Source: Streptomyces mutomycini (GTDB taxonomy: Bacteria > Actinomycetota > Actinomycetes > Streptomycetales > Streptomycetaceae). From it: a DNA stretch of 45,529 nucleotides. The first letter of the stretch is position 1; each line of letters opens with the position of its first letter. Below are positions 34,224-42,288 of this stretch, piece by piece. A program made the translations under genes and the position numbers. The notes below the pieces were generated by a model, which had not been told where the DNA came from, ran no database searches, and worked only from the letters and a program-made list of their open reading frames with translations. The DNA lies in NCBI RefSeq assembly GCF_001700505.1, contig NZ_MAPV01000205.1, positions 1 to 45,529 on the forward strand, written 5' to 3'.

Positions 34224-35102
34224 CTACTTCTTGTTCTCCACCGCGTGGCCGCCGAACTGGTTGCGCAGCGCGGCGATCATCTTCATCTGCGGGGAGTCGT
34301 CCTGGCGCGAGGCGAAGCGCGCGAACAGGGACGCGGTGATCGCCGGCAGCGGCACCGCGTTGTCGATGGCGGCCTCGACCGTCCACCGGCCCTCGCCGGA
34401 GTCCGCCGCGAAACCACGGAGCTGGTCGAGGTGCTCGTCGTCGTCCAGCGCGTTGACCGCCAGGTCGAGCAGCCAGGAACGGATGACCGTGCCCTCCTGC
34501 CAGGAGCGGAAGACCTCGCGCACGTCCGTGACCGAGTCGACCTTCTCCAGGAGCTCCCAGCCCTCGGCGTACGCCTGCATCATGGCGTACTCGATGCCGT
34601 TGTGGACCATCTTGGCGAAGTGGCCGGCGCCGACCTTGCCCGCGTGGACGGAGCCGAACTCGCCCTCGGGCTTGAGCGCGTCGAAGATCGGCTGGACCTT
34701 CTCCACATCGGCCGTGTCGCCGCCGTACATCAGGGCGTAGCCGTTCTCGAGGCCCCAGACACCACCGGACACGCCGCAGTCGACGAAGCCGATTCCCTTG
34801 ATGCCCAGCTCGACCGCGTGCTTCTCGTCGTCGGTCCAGCGCGAGTTCCCGCCGTCCACGACCACGTCGCCCGGGGAGAGGAGCTCGGCCAGCTCGTCGA
34901 CGGTGGACTGGGTCGCCGCACCCGCCGGAACCATCACCCACACGACGCGCGGACCCTTGAGCTTGCCCACAAGCTCTTCGAGGCTGTGGACGTCGGCGAC
35001 GTCCGGGTTGCGGTCGTAACCGATGACGGTGTGGCCTGCGCGGCGGATGCGCTCGCGCATGTTGCCGCCCATCTTGCCGAGGCCGACGAGACCGAGCTCC
35101 AT
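34224..35102 (-). CDS. gnd: 6-phosphogluconate dehydrogenase, decarboxylating (short GntZ type)
   Basis: A 292-aa oxidoreductase of the pentose phosphate pathway, converting 6-phosphogluconate to ribulose 5-phosphate and CO2. The Rossmann start is LGLVGLGKMGGNM; the catalytic set includes K164 in AGHFAKMVHNGIEY with N168 and E171. At about 290 residues it is the short form, shorter than the 470-residue NADP enzymes, and such forms often prefer NAD. Its place between dnaN and recF is a known actinobacterial peculiarity; the metabolic gene is probably carried along in the replication operon. Confidence 0.93.
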   Translation of the reverse strand: MELGLVGLGKMGGNMRERIRRAGHTVIGYDRNPDVADVHSLEELVGKLKGPRVVWVMVPAGAATQSTVDELAELLSPGDVVVDGGNSRWTDDEKHAVELGIKGIGFVDCGVSGGVWGLENGYALMYGGDTADVEKVQPIFDALKPEGEFGSVHAGKVGAGHFAKMVHNGIEYAMMQAYAEGWELLEKVDSVTDVREVFRSWQEGTVIRSWLLDLAVNALDDDEHLDQLRGFAADSGEGRWTVEAAIDNAVPLPAITASLFARFASRQDDSPQMKMIAALRNQFGGHAVENKK

Positions 35103-35247
35103 CAGAGATTCCTTAAGCGTTGTGCCGATTCGTACCCGGGTCCGAGCCTACGCCCGGCCGGGACGGCACGGCGGGGTGCAGCAGGGTGGGCACGCTCTGC
35201 GCTGAGCCTGCCCGCCGGAAGCCGCGATTACGGGAACGACCCCCGGA

Positions 35248-36378
35248 TCAGCCGGAGAGGCGGACCGGCATGATCAGGTACTTGTACGCGTCGTCCGCCT
35301 CCGCGTCGACGGCCGGACGGCCGCTGAGCAGCGCGGGCTTGGTGGACGTCGTGAAGGAGAGCTGGGCGACCGGGGAGTCGATCGCGCTGAGCCCGTCCAG
35401 CAGGAACGTCGGGTTGAAGGCGATCGAGATGTCGTCGCCCTCCAGCACGGCGTCGACACGCTCCACAGCCTGTGCGTCGTCGCTGGAGCCGGCCTCGAGG
35501 ATCAGCACGCCCTGCTCGAAGCTGAGCCGAACCGGGGTGTTGCGCTCGGCGACGAGGGCCACACGCTTGACCGCCTCGACGAACGGGGCGGTCTCGATGA
35601 CCGCCACCGAGTTGAACTCGGTGGGGAAGAGCGTCCGGTACTTCGGCAGATCGCCCTCGAGCAGCCGCGTGGTCGTACGCCGGCCCGCGCCCTCGAAACC
35701 GATCAGTCCTTCGCCTGCCCCTGACCCGGACAGCGCCAGCGTCACCGTGTCGCCGCTGGTCAGCGCCTTGGCCGTGTCCAGGAGCGTCTTGGCCGGCACC
35801 AGGGCCACGGCCGAGGCGTCGGGATTCTCCGGCTTCCAGAGGAACTCACGGACCGCGAAGCGGTAGCGGTCGGTCGAGGCGAGGGTGACGGTGTCGCCCT
35901 CGATCTCGATCCGGACGCCGGTCAGGACGGGAAGGGTGTCGTCACGGCCGGCGGCGATGGCGACCTGAGCTGCCGCGGATGCGAAGACCTCGCCGGGGAC
36001 GGTGCCCGTGGCGGTCGGCATCTGCGGAAGGGCCGGGTACTCCTCCACAGGCAGGGTGTGGAGTGTGAACCGCGAGGAACCACAGACCACCGTGGCCCGC
36101 ACACCGTCTGTGGAGATCTCCACCGGACGGTTCGGCAGGGCGCGGCAGATGTCGGCGAGCAGCCGGCCGGAGACGAGCACCGTGCCGTCCTCCTCGATCT
36201 CCGCGTCCACCGAGACCTTGGCCGAGACCTCGTAGTCGAAGCTCGAGAAGCTGAGGGCGCCGTCCTCCGCCTTCAGCAGAAGGCCCGCGAGAACGGGCGC
36301 CGGCGGACGGGCCGGGAGGCTGCGTGCCACCCAGGCCACCGCCTCCGCGAGTAGATCGCGCTCCACCCGGATCTTCAC
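35248..36378 (-). CDS. dnaN: DNA polymerase III beta subunit (sliding clamp)
   Basis: A 376-aa clamp that encircles DNA and tethers the polymerase. The start VKIRVERDLLAEAVAWVARSLPARPPAPVLAGLLL at the GTG 36378 has AGGAGG 8 nt upstream. The three repeated clamp domains run about 1-125, 126-250 and 251-376, ending DAYKYLIMPVRLSG. The frame stays open far upstream into oriC, but those codons consist of DnaA-box sequence and are not coding. It is the first gene left of the origin. Confidence 0.97.
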   Translation of the reverse strand: MKIRVERDLLAEAVAWVARSLPARPPAPVLAGLLLKAEDGALSFSSFDYEVSAKVSVDAEIEEDGTVLVSGRLLADICRALPNRPVEISTDGVRATVVCGSSRFTLHTLPVEEYPALPQMPTATGTVPGEVFASAAAQVAIAAGRDDTLPVLTGVRIEIEGDTVTLASTDRYRFAVREFLWKPENPDASAVALVPAKTLLDTAKALTSGDTVTLALSGSGAGEGLIGFEGAGRRTTTRLLEGDLPKYRTLFPTEFNSVAVIETAPFVEAVKRVALVAERNTPVRLSFEQGVLILEAGSSDDAQAVERVDAVLEGDDISIAFNPTFLLDGLSAIDSPVAQLSFTTSTKPALLSGRPAVDAEADDAYKYLIMPVRLSG

Positions 36379-37260
36379 CGGAACCGCCTCCTGCTGTTGC
36401 TCGCTCGCCCTACTGGCCTTCGTCGGTTGACCGGGGCTCCCTGCCGAAGGGCTGGGGACGCCGCCGGGGTCCAGTCTGACGTACGGCACCGACACTCGTT
36501 GCTGCTCGGGGTCAAGTCGCACCAAGAGGTTCGCCGAGCTCGTCGCTCGAGTTGTGCACAGGCCCCACTTCGAAGCTGATTCCTGGCTAACTCTGAGTGG
36601 TAGTAGTAGTAGGCCCTGTGGAAACCGTGGATAACGCCATTTTCCCAGCTCAGAGGCTGTTTTTTGTCCACCGACCCTGTGGGTGGCACCGGTGGACAAC
36701 CAGGCGTTTCTGTGGACACACGAAAGTTCTGCACACCCGATGCACAGGGCGGGGTGACTTCTCCCCAGGCCTGTCCCCAGCTTTACCCACGTTCCCCACA
36801 GCCCAACCCGGCACCCTCGTGTGACGCCTTTCACTCTCGGCAGTGAAAGCGGGTGTTGGGTTGCCGAACAGTGGACAGGGGTGTGGAGAAGCTGGGGACA
36901 ACAGGGACTCGCCTGTGGGCCGCCGGTGGACAACATCATCCAGACCCTGTGGACAAAATTTCTGTCCACAGGCTGTGGATCACGGTTGACCACAAATCCC
37001 CAGCCACGTGACCTGGCCTGATGGAGTATCGGCAGCAAGCCCTGTGGACGCAATCTGGACAACTTCACAGTCCCCAGGCTGTGGACGCCGGATTCCCCGC
37101 TCTTCTGTGGAGAAGGGGGCTTCTGCGGACCGTATTCGAACACTCAAGAGGCGTGCGGCCGTCGCACCGGCCGCGGCCCCGTGCGGGAACAGGTGCCTGG
37201 AGTTGGTCCAGGAGCGCCCGTGGCCGCGCCTGGAGGTGGTCCCGCAGCTATCTGTGAGGC
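36379..37260. other. oriC: chromosomal replication origin oriC
   Basis: The dnaN-dnaA intergenic region, less rich in genes and dense in DnaA-box-like 9-mers. Those I can place are, on the plus strand, 36552 (TTGTGCACA), 36665, 36783, 36792, 36962 (CTGTCCACA) and 36986 (TTGACCACA); on the minus strand, 36617, 36626 (CGTGGATAA), 36692, 36712, 36882, 36893, 36925, 36948 (TGTGGACAA, perfect), 36974, 37043, 37054, 37080 and 37106. That is about 19, the number known for Streptomyces oriC. Most have one or two mismatches to TTGTCCACA, as expected of weak cooperative sites. The region falls in two groups either side of a gap around 36800-36880. Confidence 0.95.
36601..36634. other. candidate DnaA-trio unwinding element
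   Basis: Four perfect TAG trinucleotides (36601-36612), then GCCC (36613-36616), then two abutting DnaA boxes TGTGGAAAC (36617-36625) and CGTGGATAA (36626-36634). Read on the minus strand it is two tandem boxes, GGGC, then CTA four times. This is the order of the basal unwinding system of Bacillus subtilis oriC, where DnaA-trios (3'-GAT-5') follow a GC block and two boxes. It lies at the dnaN-proximal end of oriC. The role is inference from this match. Confidence 0.7.
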
Positions 37261-37320
37261 CTTCTGACGACAGAAGGGCGCCCCGGCGAGGACGTCGTGC
37301 GGTCCTCGCCGGGGCGCCCC
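37261..37320 (-). terminator. dnaA terminator at the oriC edge
   Basis: A perfect 18-bp stem (37277-37294 with 37303-37320, 8-nt loop) lies 32 nt after the dnaA stop, preceded on the plus strand by a smaller hairpin CCTTCTG/CAGAAGG (37261-37278). It should stop dnaA transcripts before they enter oriC. Confidence 0.8.
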
Positions 37321-37352
37321 TGGTGCGCGGTGCGGCCGGGTGTTCCGGCCCG

Positions 37353-39134
37353 TCAGCCGTTCTTGATGCGGTTGGTGAGCTCGGTGACCTGGTTGTAGAT
37401 GGAGCGCCGCTCCGCCATCAGGGCACGGATCTTCCGGTCCGCGTGCATCACCGTGGTGTGGTCGCGCCCGCCGAACTGGGCGCCGATCTTGGGAAGGGAC
37501 AGATCCGTCAGCTCGCGGCACAGATACATCGCGATCTGGCGAGCCGTCACCAGGACGCGGCTGCGGGAGGACCCGCAGAGATCCTCCACAGTCAGACCGA
37601 AGTAGTCCGCGGTCGCTGCCATGATGGCCGGCGCGGTGATCTCCGGAGCGGAGTCCTCGCCGCCGGGGATCAGGTCCTTGAGCACGATCTCGGTCAGACC
37701 CAGATCCACGGGCTGGCGGTTCAGGCTCGCGAAGGCGGTCACCCGGATGAGAGCGCCCTCCAGCTCGCGGATGTTGCGAGAGATGCGGGAGGCGATGAAC
37801 TCGAGCACCTCCGGCGGGGCGTTGAGCTGCTCCTGCACGGCCTTCTTCCGGAGGATGGCGATACGCGTCTCGAGCTCCGGCGGCTGCACATCGGTGGTGA
37901 GGCCCCACTCGAACCGGTTGCGCAGCCGGTCCTCGAGGGTCACCAGTTGCTTGGGCGGACGGTCCGAGGACAGCACGATCTGCTTGTTGGCGTTGTGGAG
38001 CGTGTTGAAGGTGTGGAAGAACTCCTCCTGCGTCGACTCCTTGCTCGCCAGGAACTGGATGTCGTCGACCAGGAGGATGTCCACGTCCCGGTAGCGCTTC
38101 CGGAAGGTGTCGCCCTTGCCGTCACGGATCGAGTTGATGAACTCGTTGGTGAACTCCTCGGAGCTCACGTACCGCACCCGGGTGCCCGGATAGAGGCTTC
38201 GTGCGTAGTGCCCGATGGCGTGCAGCAGGTGAGTCTTGCCGAGCCCCGACTCCCCGTAGATGAAGAGGGGGTTGTACGCCTTCGCGGGGGCTTCGGCTAC
38301 GGCGACCGCCGCCGCGTGTGCGAAGCGGTTGGACGCCCCGATCACGAACGTGTCGAAGAGGTACTTCGGATTCAGCCGGGCGTGCGGCTCACCGGTCCCC
38401 GCCGGGGGCGCGGACTGCGTGCCCATGGGGCCGCCGCCGGTCCTTCCCGTTCCATGGCCGCCCTGCCGGTGCTGGGGCGGCTGGTCCTGCAGATCGTGGC
38501 GGTCGCGGTCCCGCTGCTGCTCGTAACCCTGGTGCTCGGGCGGCTGCGGGCGGTAGTCGTGCTGGGGCTGCTGCGGGCGCGGGCTCGCGTACGGGTCGCG
38601 GTCCTGGTATCCGCCGTGGCGGGGCTGCCAGGAGAGGTCCTCCTGGGTGCGTGGCCAGGCGCCGGGTTCGGGCCGGTGCTGCTGGTAGTCCGGGTATGCC
38701 GGGCGGGCGGTGGGCATACCGTCGTCGGAGGGCCTGGCGCCATAGCTGTCGTACCCGTCGCCGCGCGGGGGTTCGTCGTGCTGCGGACCCTGGTAGCGAT
38801 GGGACTGCTGCCCTTGGCGGGGCTGGTGCATCGGGGGCGCGGGAGGAGCGGGGGGCTCTCCCGCGGAGTCGTCGACGGTGATCGCGATGCGGATCGGACG
38901 TCCGCACTCACGAGTGAGCGTCTCGCTGATCAGCGGTGCGAGCCGGCCCTCGAGGACCCGCTTGCCCCACTCGTTGGGTACGGCCAGCAGCGCTGTGTCA
39001 GCGACGAGCGCGAGGGGCTGGCAGCGCTCGATCCACTGCTTGTCCTTCGGCTCGATGCCCTGCTGGCCCTCCCCGAGGAGTTGTTCCAGCACTCGTGGCC
39101 ACACTGCGGCAAGATCGGCAGGTACGTCAGCCAC
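37353..39134 (-). CDS. dnaA: chromosomal replication initiator DnaA
   Basis: A 593-aa initiator that binds DnaA boxes and opens oriC. Domain I (about 1-90) begins VADVPADLAAVWPRVLEQLL; domain II (about 90-250) is the long Gln/Pro/His/Arg-rich linker typical of Streptomyces; domain III is the AAA+ ATPase with GESGLGKTH (Walker A, near residue 290) and LLVDDIQFLASKE (Walker B); domain IV carries the box-binding signature GGRDHTTVMHADRKI. The GTG at 39134 matches the usual start and has a GAGAG site; the open frame back to 39242 is not conserved-looking. Autoregulation is indicated by a DnaA box upstream of its promoter. Confidence 0.97.
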   Translation of the reverse strand: MADVPADLAAVWPRVLEQLLGEGQQGIEPKDKQWIERCQPLALVADTALLAVPNEWGKRVLEGRLAPLISETLTRECGRPIRIAITVDDSAGEPPAPPAPPMHQPRQGQQSHRYQGPQHDEPPRGDGYDSYGARPSDDGMPTARPAYPDYQQHRPEPGAWPRTQEDLSWQPRHGGYQDRDPYASPRPQQPQHDYRPQPPEHQGYEQQRDRDRHDLQDQPPQHRQGGHGTGRTGGGPMGTQSAPPAGTGEPHARLNPKYLFDTFVIGASNRFAHAAAVAVAEAPAKAYNPLFIYGESGLGKTHLLHAIGHYARSLYPGTRVRYVSSEEFTNEFINSIRDGKGDTFRKRYRDVDILLVDDIQFLASKESTQEEFFHTFNTLHNANKQIVLSSDRPPKQLVTLEDRLRNRFEWGLTTDVQPPELETRIAILRKKAVQEQLNAPPEVLEFIASRISRNIRELEGALIRVTAFASLNRQPVDLGLTEIVLKDLIPGGEDSAPEITAPAIMAATADYFGLTVEDLCGSSRSRVLVTARQIAMYLCRELTDLSLPKIGAQFGGRDHTTVMHADRKIRALMAERRSIYNQVTELTNRIKNG

Positions 39135-39515
39135 AAGGCACGCTCTCTCGCATGTCCCACGAATGTGTGCTTCTCGGGACGGGATGGGTCGGGTCGGGTG
39201 AGGCCCGGCAGGCAGGAAGGAAAAGAACCCGAGTTCAGCCACGGTAGTCAGGCCGACCCGCGCGGTTCAAGTTGTTGTCCACAGGCTGTGTACAGAAGTG
39301 GGTGGCGAGGAGCTGGTTTGACCGGATGGCGCAGCCGCGCGTACCGTGACCAGGTCGAGTTGTCGATGGCTGCTGCCGCCTGCCTCCGATGGGCAAAGAT
39401 CACGATCTGTGATTGTGAAGCGGTGCACTAAGGCGTTTACGCGAGTTCCTCGTGGGCGCACGGTGACAGCCAGGCGATGTCCCGCCAACACACGAATCAT
39501 TTCTGGAGCCCCCGA
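39135..39515. promoter_or_regulatory. dnaA-rpmH divergent control region
   Basis: A 381-bp gap with the dnaA promoter (see separate entry) and, nearer rpmH, sequence that must hold the rpmH promoter, though no convincing TTGAC/TAnnnT pair is visible on the plus strand. A single perfect DnaA box at 39275-39283 is the only clear one, which separates this promoter region from oriC proper on the other side of dnaA. Confidence 0.6.
39241..39283 (-). promoter_or_regulatory. dnaA promoter with DnaA box
   Basis: On the minus strand: DnaA box TGTGGACAA (39283-39275, perfect), then TTGAAC (-35, 39270-39265), 18 nt, and TACCGT (-10, 39246-39241), about 107 nt before the GTG. The box lies 4 bp upstream of the -35, a good place for DnaA to control its own gene. 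Confidence 0.65.
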
Positions 39516-39653
39516 GTGAGCAAGCGCACCTTCCAGCCGAACAATCGTCGTCGCGCCAAGACCCATGGCTTCCGACTGCGCATGCGTACCCGTGCCGGCC
39601 GCGCGATTCTCGCGAACCGCCGTGGCAAGGGTCGCACCAACCTGTCCGCCTGA
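39516..39653 (+). CDS. rpmH: 50S ribosomal protein bL34
   Basis: A 45-residue, very basic protein starting at GTG (MSKRTFQPNNRRRAKTHGFRLRMRTRAG...) and ending RGKGRTNLSA. GGAG lies 8 nt before the start. It packs against 23S rRNA domain I in the large subunit. It is the first gene right of the origin and precedes rnpA by 18 nt, the near-universal bacterial order. Confidence 0.98.
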   Translation: MSKRTFQPNNRRRAKTHGFRLRMRTRAGRAILANRRGKGRTNLSA

Positions 39654-39671
39654 TCGCGGTCAGGTCATGAC

Positions 39672-40043
39672 GTGCTGCCTACCGAGAATCGGCTGAGGCG
39701 GCGCGAGGACTTCGCGGTCGCTGTACGCCGAGGACGTCGGGCCGGACGCCCGCTACTCGTCGTACATCTACGCAGCGGTGCTACGGACCCGCACGTGACA
39801 GGGGAGAGTGCTCCCCCGCCACGTGCGGGTTTCGTTGTCAGCAAAGCTGTGGGTGGAGCCGTCGTTCGCACCGCGGTGAAGCGGAAGCTTCGCCATCTGG
39901 TCCGCGATCGGCTTGCTCAGCTGCCCCCCGGTAGCCTTGTTGTCGTACGAGCGCTACCCGGATCGGGTGACGCCGACCATGCACAGCTGGCCCGAGACCT
40001 GGACGCCGCACTTCAGCGGCTGCTGGGAGGGGGCGCGCGATGA
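39672..40043 (+). CDS. rnpA: ribonuclease P protein component
   Basis: A 123-aa basic protein that assists the RNase P RNA in trimming tRNA 5' leaders. It has the start LPTENRLRRREDFAVAVRRGRR and the RNR-type signature AVVRTAVKRKLRHLVRD (about 65-80). The GTG start is at 39672. The stop overlaps yidD by four bases (ATGA). Confidence 0.95.
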   Translation: MLPTENRLRRREDFAVAVRRGRRAGRPLLVVHLRSGATDPHVTGESAPPPRAGFVVSKAVGGAVVRTAVKRKLRHLVRDRLAQLPPGSLVVVRALPGSGDADHAQLARDLDAALQRLLGGGAR

Positions 40044-40399
40044 AGTACCCGCTGCTGGCTCTTATCAAGCTGTATCAGTGGACGATCAGCCCGCTACTCG
40101 GGCCTGTCTGCCGTTACTACCCGTCGTGTTCCCACTATGGATATACGGCGATCGACCGGCACGGAGCGATCAAGGGAACAGCGCTGACCGCTTGGCGCAT
40201 CCTGCGTTGCAACCCGTGGTCACCCGGCGGCGTGGATCACGTACCGCCACGCAAACGTCCGCGTTGGCACGAAATGCTGCGCAGCTGTGTGCGTGGTGGC
40301 AAGGGCGGGGACTCCGCCGCCGATGTGCCTTCCGGGGGGTCGGTCTCCGAACCCCTGAGCCCGGCCACAGAGACCTCGCCCAAAGCTCAAGGAGCCTGA
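40040..40399 (+). CDS. yidD: membrane protein insertion efficiency factor YidD
   Basis: A 119-aa protein with the YidD core KLYQWTISPLLGPVCRYYPSCSHYGYTAIDRHGAIKG...WRILRCNPWSPGGVDHVP (about 10-70), including the conserved Cys residues, and a Ser/Pro/Gly-rich tail longer than in E. coli. It is a membrane-associated helper for YidC-dependent insertion. It overlaps rnpA and sits 3 nt before yidC. Confidence 0.95.
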   Translation: MKYPLLALIKLYQWTISPLLGPVCRYYPSCSHYGYTAIDRHGAIKGTALTAWRILRCNPWSPGGVDHVPPRKRPRWHEMLRSCVRGGKGGDSAADVPSGGSVSEPLSPATETSPKAQGA

Positions 40400-40402
40400 T
40401 TA

Positions 40403-41665
40403 GTGGACACGATTGCCAGTCTGTTCAGCTTTATCACCACACCTGTTTCGTGGGTCATCGTCCAGTTCCACAAGCTGTACGGCGCGCTCTTCGGCGACGA
40501 CACGGGGTGGGCCTGGGGCCTGTCCATCGTGTCCCTGGTGGTCCTGATCCGGATCTGTCTGATCCCGCTTTTCGTGAAGCAGATCAAGTCCACCCGGAAC
40601 ATGCAGGTGCTCCAGCCGAAGATGAAGGCGATCCAGGAGCGCTACAAGAACGACAAACAGCGTCAGTCCGAAGAGATGATGAAGCTGTACAAGGAGACGG
40701 GTACCAATCCGCTCTCCTCGTGCCTCCCCATCCTGGCGCAGTCCCCGTTCTTCTTCGCCCTGTACCACGTGCTCTCGTCCATCGCCTCGGGCAAGACGAT
40801 CGGTGTCATCGACCAGTCCCTGCTGGACAGTGCCCGTCAGGCGCACATCTTCGGTGCCCCGCTGGCCGCGAAGTTCATGGACAGCGAAGAGAAGGTCCAG
40901 GCGCTCGGCGCCTCGCTGACTGACGTCCGTGTCGTGACCGCGATCATGATCGTGATGATGTCCGCGTCCCAGTTCTTCACACAGCGCCAGCTGATGACGA
41001 AGAACGTCGACCTGACGGTCAAGACCCCGTACATGCAGCAGCAGAAGATGCTGATGTACATCTTCCCCGTCATCTTCGCCGTCATGGGTATCAACTTCCC
41101 CGTCGGCGTCCTCGTGTACTGGCTGACCACGAACGTCTGGACCATGGGTCAGCAGATGTATGTGATCAACCAGAACCCGACACCGGGCAGCAAGGCGCAG
41201 GACCAGTATCTGGGCCGCCTCCTGAAGAGCGTCACCTCTCATGGGCAGGTTCGTGGCAGGACCCGGCGCAACACCGTCAAGCGAATCGTTGCCAAGGGAA
41301 CCGACCGCAACGACATCGAGCGCAAGTTCATCACCGGCCTGAGCAAGCTCGGGCTCGCCGCCCAGGAGGACGGGACTGTCGCCAAGAGCGACGCCGCCGT
41401 TCTGGAGGCCGAGGGCGGTGCTGCGGCCAAGCGGCAGCAGCCCAAGCGCCAGTCCAAGTCGAAGCGGCACACCGCAGCCACGCACCCCGGCACGTCGAAG
41501 GGTTCGGAGTCCGGCTCCACCGGCTCGGAAACCAAGACCTCGCTGGAGAAGCGGGACGATACGCCGAAGCCGGCGGACAAGCCCGCTGCATCCGGCTCCT
41601 CACGCCAAGCCAAGTCCGGACAGCGCAAGGGCCCGCAGCGGCCCAAGCACCCGTCCAAGAAGTAA
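40403..41665 (+). CDS. yidC: YidC/Oxa1-family membrane protein insertase
   Basis: A 420-aa polytopic insertase without the large periplasmic domain of Gram-negative YidC. The conserved core includes LVVLIRICLIPLFVKQIKSTRNMQVLQPKMKAIQERYKND (about 45-85), with the positively charged groove region, and PFFFALYHVLSSI. Membrane segments lie near 30-56, 110-130, 175-200 and 215-245. A long basic Lys/Arg/Ser-rich cytoplasmic tail (about 320-420) could contact ribosomes. The GTG start has AAGGAG 9 nt upstream. Confidence 0.95.
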   Translation: MDTIASLFSFITTPVSWVIVQFHKLYGALFGDDTGWAWGLSIVSLVVLIRICLIPLFVKQIKSTRNMQVLQPKMKAIQERYKNDKQRQSEEMMKLYKETGTNPLSSCLPILAQSPFFFALYHVLSSIASGKTIGVIDQSLLDSARQAHIFGAPLAAKFMDSEEKVQALGASLTDVRVVTAIMIVMMSASQFFTQRQLMTKNVDLTVKTPYMQQQKMLMYIFPVIFAVMGINFPVGVLVYWLTTNVWTMGQQMYVINQNPTPGSKAQDQYLGRLLKSVTSHGQVRGRTRRNTVKRIVAKGTDRNDIERKFITGLSKLGLAAQEDGTVAKSDAAVLEAEGGAAAKRQQPKRQSKSKRHTAATHPGTSKGSESGSTGSETKTSLEKRDDTPKPADKPAASGSSRQAKSGQRKGPQRPKHPSKK

Positions 41666-41679
41666 GAAGGAGTCCATCC

Positions 41680-42189
41680 GTGACGGAAGGCACCACCACC
41701 ACGGCCGCTGAGGGCAGCGACACTCTGACCCGCCTCGAGCAGGAGGGGGAGATCGCGGCTGACTACCTCGAAGGCCTGCTCGACATCGCCGACCTCGACG
41801 GCGACATCGACATGGACGTGGAGGCGGACCGGGCCGCGGTCTCGATCATCAGCGACTCGGCGCGTGACCTGCAGAAGCTCGTTGGGCGCGACGGTGAGGT
41901 GCTGGAGGCGCTTCAGGAGCTGACGCGTCTGGCCGTCAACCGTGAGACCGGTGACCGCAGCCGTCTGATGCTGGACATCGGCGGTTTCCGTGCCAAGAAG
42001 CGTGAGGTTCTCGCGGCTCTGGGTGCCAAGGCCGCGGACGAGGTCAAGAGCTCTGGCGAGCCGGTGAAGCTGGAGCCGATGACGCCGTTCGAGCGCAAGG
42101 TCGTGCACGACGCGATCGCGGCAGCAGGTCTGCGCAGTGAGTCCGAGGGCGAGGAGCCGCAGCGCTTCGTCGTCGTACTCCCGGCCTGA
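41680..42189 (+). CDS. khpB: KH/R3H RNA-binding protein KhpB (Jag)
   Basis: A 169-aa RNA-binding protein with an acidic N-terminus, a KH domain (about 50-105, SDSARDLQKLVGRDGEVLEALQELTRLAVN) and an R3H domain (about 110-165, MTPFERKVVHDAIAAAGL). The Jag_N domain of firmicutes is absent. In other Gram-positives KhpB with KhpA controls cell elongation and division by binding RNA. The GTG at 41680 has AGAAGGAG upstream, 14 nt after yidC. A terminator follows. Confidence 0.93.
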   Translation: MTEGTTTTAAEGSDTLTRLEQEGEIAADYLEGLLDIADLDGDIDMDVEADRAAVSIISDSARDLQKLVGRDGEVLEALQELTRLAVNRETGDRSRLMLDIGGFRAKKREVLAALGAKAADEVKSSGEPVKLEPMTPFERKVVHDAIAAAGLRSESEGEEPQRFVVVLPA

Positions 42190-42206
42190 CCGGATCCTTG
42201 TACTGT

Positions 42207-42234
42207 CGGCCCCGTCTGTTCGCAGGCGGGGCCG
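42207..42234 (+). terminator. hairpin after khpB
   Basis: CGGCCCCG (42207-42214) pairs with CGGGGCCG (42227-42234), with an inner CTG-TTCG-CAG stem and ATCTTT after it. It probably ends the rpmH-khpB transcript before rsmG. Confidence 0.75.
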
Positions 42235-42288
42235 ATCTTTGTCAGCCTGATAGTCAGCGTGCTAGTGCGGTACGGAAGGACGGTCCCC

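Noticed and set aside
36552..36560. TTGTGCACA in oriC as a possible regulator palindrome separate from DnaA
   Set aside because: TGTGCACA is self-complementary, but it fits a one-mismatch DnaA box in a box-dense region, so no separate site is needed.
36379..37143. N-terminal extension of dnaN through oriC (to 37143)
   Set aside because: The open frame is made of repeated DnaA boxes. The GTG at 36378 has AGGAGG and the conserved DnaN start.
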